Shown one piece after another: positions 13,709 to 14,515 of a stretch of DNA of 14,515 nucleotides. The notes below the pieces were generated by a model, which worked only from the letters and a program-made list of their open reading frames with translations, searched no databases and was not told where the DNA came from. This DNA comes from JANXSS01 sp043729515 (lineage in GTDB: Bacteria; Pseudomonadota; Gammaproteobacteria; Burkholderiales; Burkholderiaceae_D), in the NCBI GenBank assembly GCA_043729515.1, contig JAYTLK010000193.1, forward strand, positions 1-14,515. Direction: 5' to 3'. A program made the position numbers and the translations under genes. Position 1 is the first letter of the stretch. The number at the start of each line of letters is the position of its first letter.

Positions 13709-14515
13709 CTAGCGAACCCGCATCCCGGGCTGGGCACCGGGCCATGGATTAAGCACGTAGATTCCCGGATCGGCCTTTTCATCGACGGCGGAAGCCGCCA
13801 GTACCATGCCCTCGGAAACGCCGAATTTCATCTTGCGCGGCGCCAGATTCGCCACCATCACGGTCAGCTTGCCGATCAGATCAGCCGGTTGATAGGATGA
13901 CTTGATGCCAGAGAACACATTGCGCAAGCGGCCTTCGCCGACATCCAGCGTCAGCCGCAGCAGCTTGTCCGATCCGTCGACGGTTTCGCAATTGACGATG
14001 CGGGCAATGCGCAGATCGACTTTTGCAAAATCATCGATCTTGATCTCCGGTGCCAGGGCTTCGATGTCGGTCCCAGGCGAGCCAGCGCTCGTTGCTGCCG
14101 CCGAATCGTCGCCTGTCGTCGCCCGCGCTGCCGGCGCATCGAACAACTGCTCCAGCATCTTCGGCTCCACCCGCGTCATCAGATGGGTGTAGGGGTTGAC
14201 CCGATGCCCATGCGGCAGCGGCGACTCGACATCATTCCACTGCAGCGGTGCGATATTGAGCAGCACCTCGACCTGCGTCGCCAGCCCCGGCAGCACCGGT
14301 TTCAGGTAGATCGTCAGAATCCGAAATGCTTCCAGAAGGCGGCTGCAGACTTCCTGCAACTGGCCGCTGCGCGCCGGATCCTTGGCCAGTTCCCAAGGCT
14401 TGTTGGCGTCCACGTAAGCATTCACAGCGTCCGCCTGTTCCATGATCAGGCGCAGTGCCTTGCCATATTCGCGGCCGTCGTAAAGCGCGGCCACCTGCGG
14501 CGCAACATCGCGCAG
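13709..14515 (-). CDS. metG: Methionyl-tRNA synthetase, C-terminal part (5' end outside window)
   Basis: Charges tRNA-Met with methionine in the cytoplasm. Only the last 268 codons are present; the frame enters at the right edge, and the catalytic domain lies outside. The visible part begins in the helical anticodon-binding domain, with the signature NKPWELAK at visible residues 38-45 and RILTIYLKPVLPG farther on. After an Ala/Ser-rich linker (about 127-150) comes a C-terminal EMAP/Trbp111-type OB-fold tRNA-binding and dimerisation domain from about 160. It includes DFAKVDLRIARIVNCE, VFSGIKSSYQP and NLAPRKMKFGVSEGMVLAAS. This long form with the appended OB domain is the E. coli-type MetRS. 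The stop is TAG at 13711-13709. Confidence 0.96.
   Translation of the reverse strand: MRDVAPQVAALYDGREYGKALRLIMEQADAVNAYVDANKPWELAKDPARSGQLQEVCSRLLEAFRILTIYLKPVLPGLATQVEVLLNIAPLQWNDVESPLPHGHRVNPYTHLMTRVEPKMLEQLFDAPAARATTGDDSAAATSAGSPGTDIEALAPEIKIDDFAKVDLRIARIVNCETVDGSDKLLRLTLDVGEGRLRNVFSGIKSSYQPADLIGKLTVMVANLAPRKMKFGVSEGMVLAASAVDEKADPGIYVLNPWPGAQPGMRVR

Noticed and set aside
1..14515. Insertion sequences, prophage, integrase or attachment sites, CRISPR arrays, tRNA or rRNA genes
   Set aside because: No transposase or integrase protein, no regularly spaced repeats and no tRNA-like or rRNA-like sequence was seen on either strand.

Overview
The window looks like chromosomal core DNA of a betaproteobacterium, most likely Burkholderiales and probably Oxalobacteraceae (Herbaspirillum/Collimonas/Herminiimonas-like). 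This is inferred from GC-rich coding on both strands, a CysB regulator divergent from a sulfite reductase gene, a metG - DUF3460 - scpA - panC gene order, and PanC residues typical of betaproteobacteria. I see no insertion sequence, prophage, CRISPR array, tRNA or rRNA gene. The genus call rests on remembered protein features, not on a search.

Positions 1-3165 are a sulfur assimilation locus. A cysI-type sulfite reductase gene (cut by the left edge) and a TauE/SafE-family membrane transporter gene run leftward. The LysR regulator gene cysB runs rightward. The 131-bp gap between them holds nested inverted repeats that are good candidates for CysB operators. cysB overlaps a small SAM methyltransferase gene by 4 bases. 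A fumarylacetoacetate hydrolase-family gene follows 20 bases later, so these three probably form one rightward transcription unit.

Positions 4903-7670 hold a leftward chemotaxis pair, cheZ then cheA, sharing one base. The CheA has an Ala/Pro-rich linker where a P2 domain would normally be, and no cheY, cheW or receptor gene is in view. Upstream of them lies a leftward alpha/beta hydrolase gene resembling arylformamidases (7821-8771).

Positions 8789-11204 are a B12 uptake unit: a good sigma-70 promoter, a textbook cobalamin riboswitch with an intact B12 box, a strong hairpin in the expression platform, and btuB. The last block (11212-14515) runs leftward and ends against btuB with only 7 bases between stop codons. 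Read in transcription order it is metG (cut by the right edge), a 139-bp gap, then a tightly packed run of DUF3460 gene, scpA, panC and a PaaI-like thioesterase gene.

I did not find a clearly undescribed system. The parts most worth a second look are the isolated cheZ-cheA pair with its P2-less linker, the riboswitch whose expression platform lacks a U-tract, and the symmetric repeats between the transporter gene and cysB.
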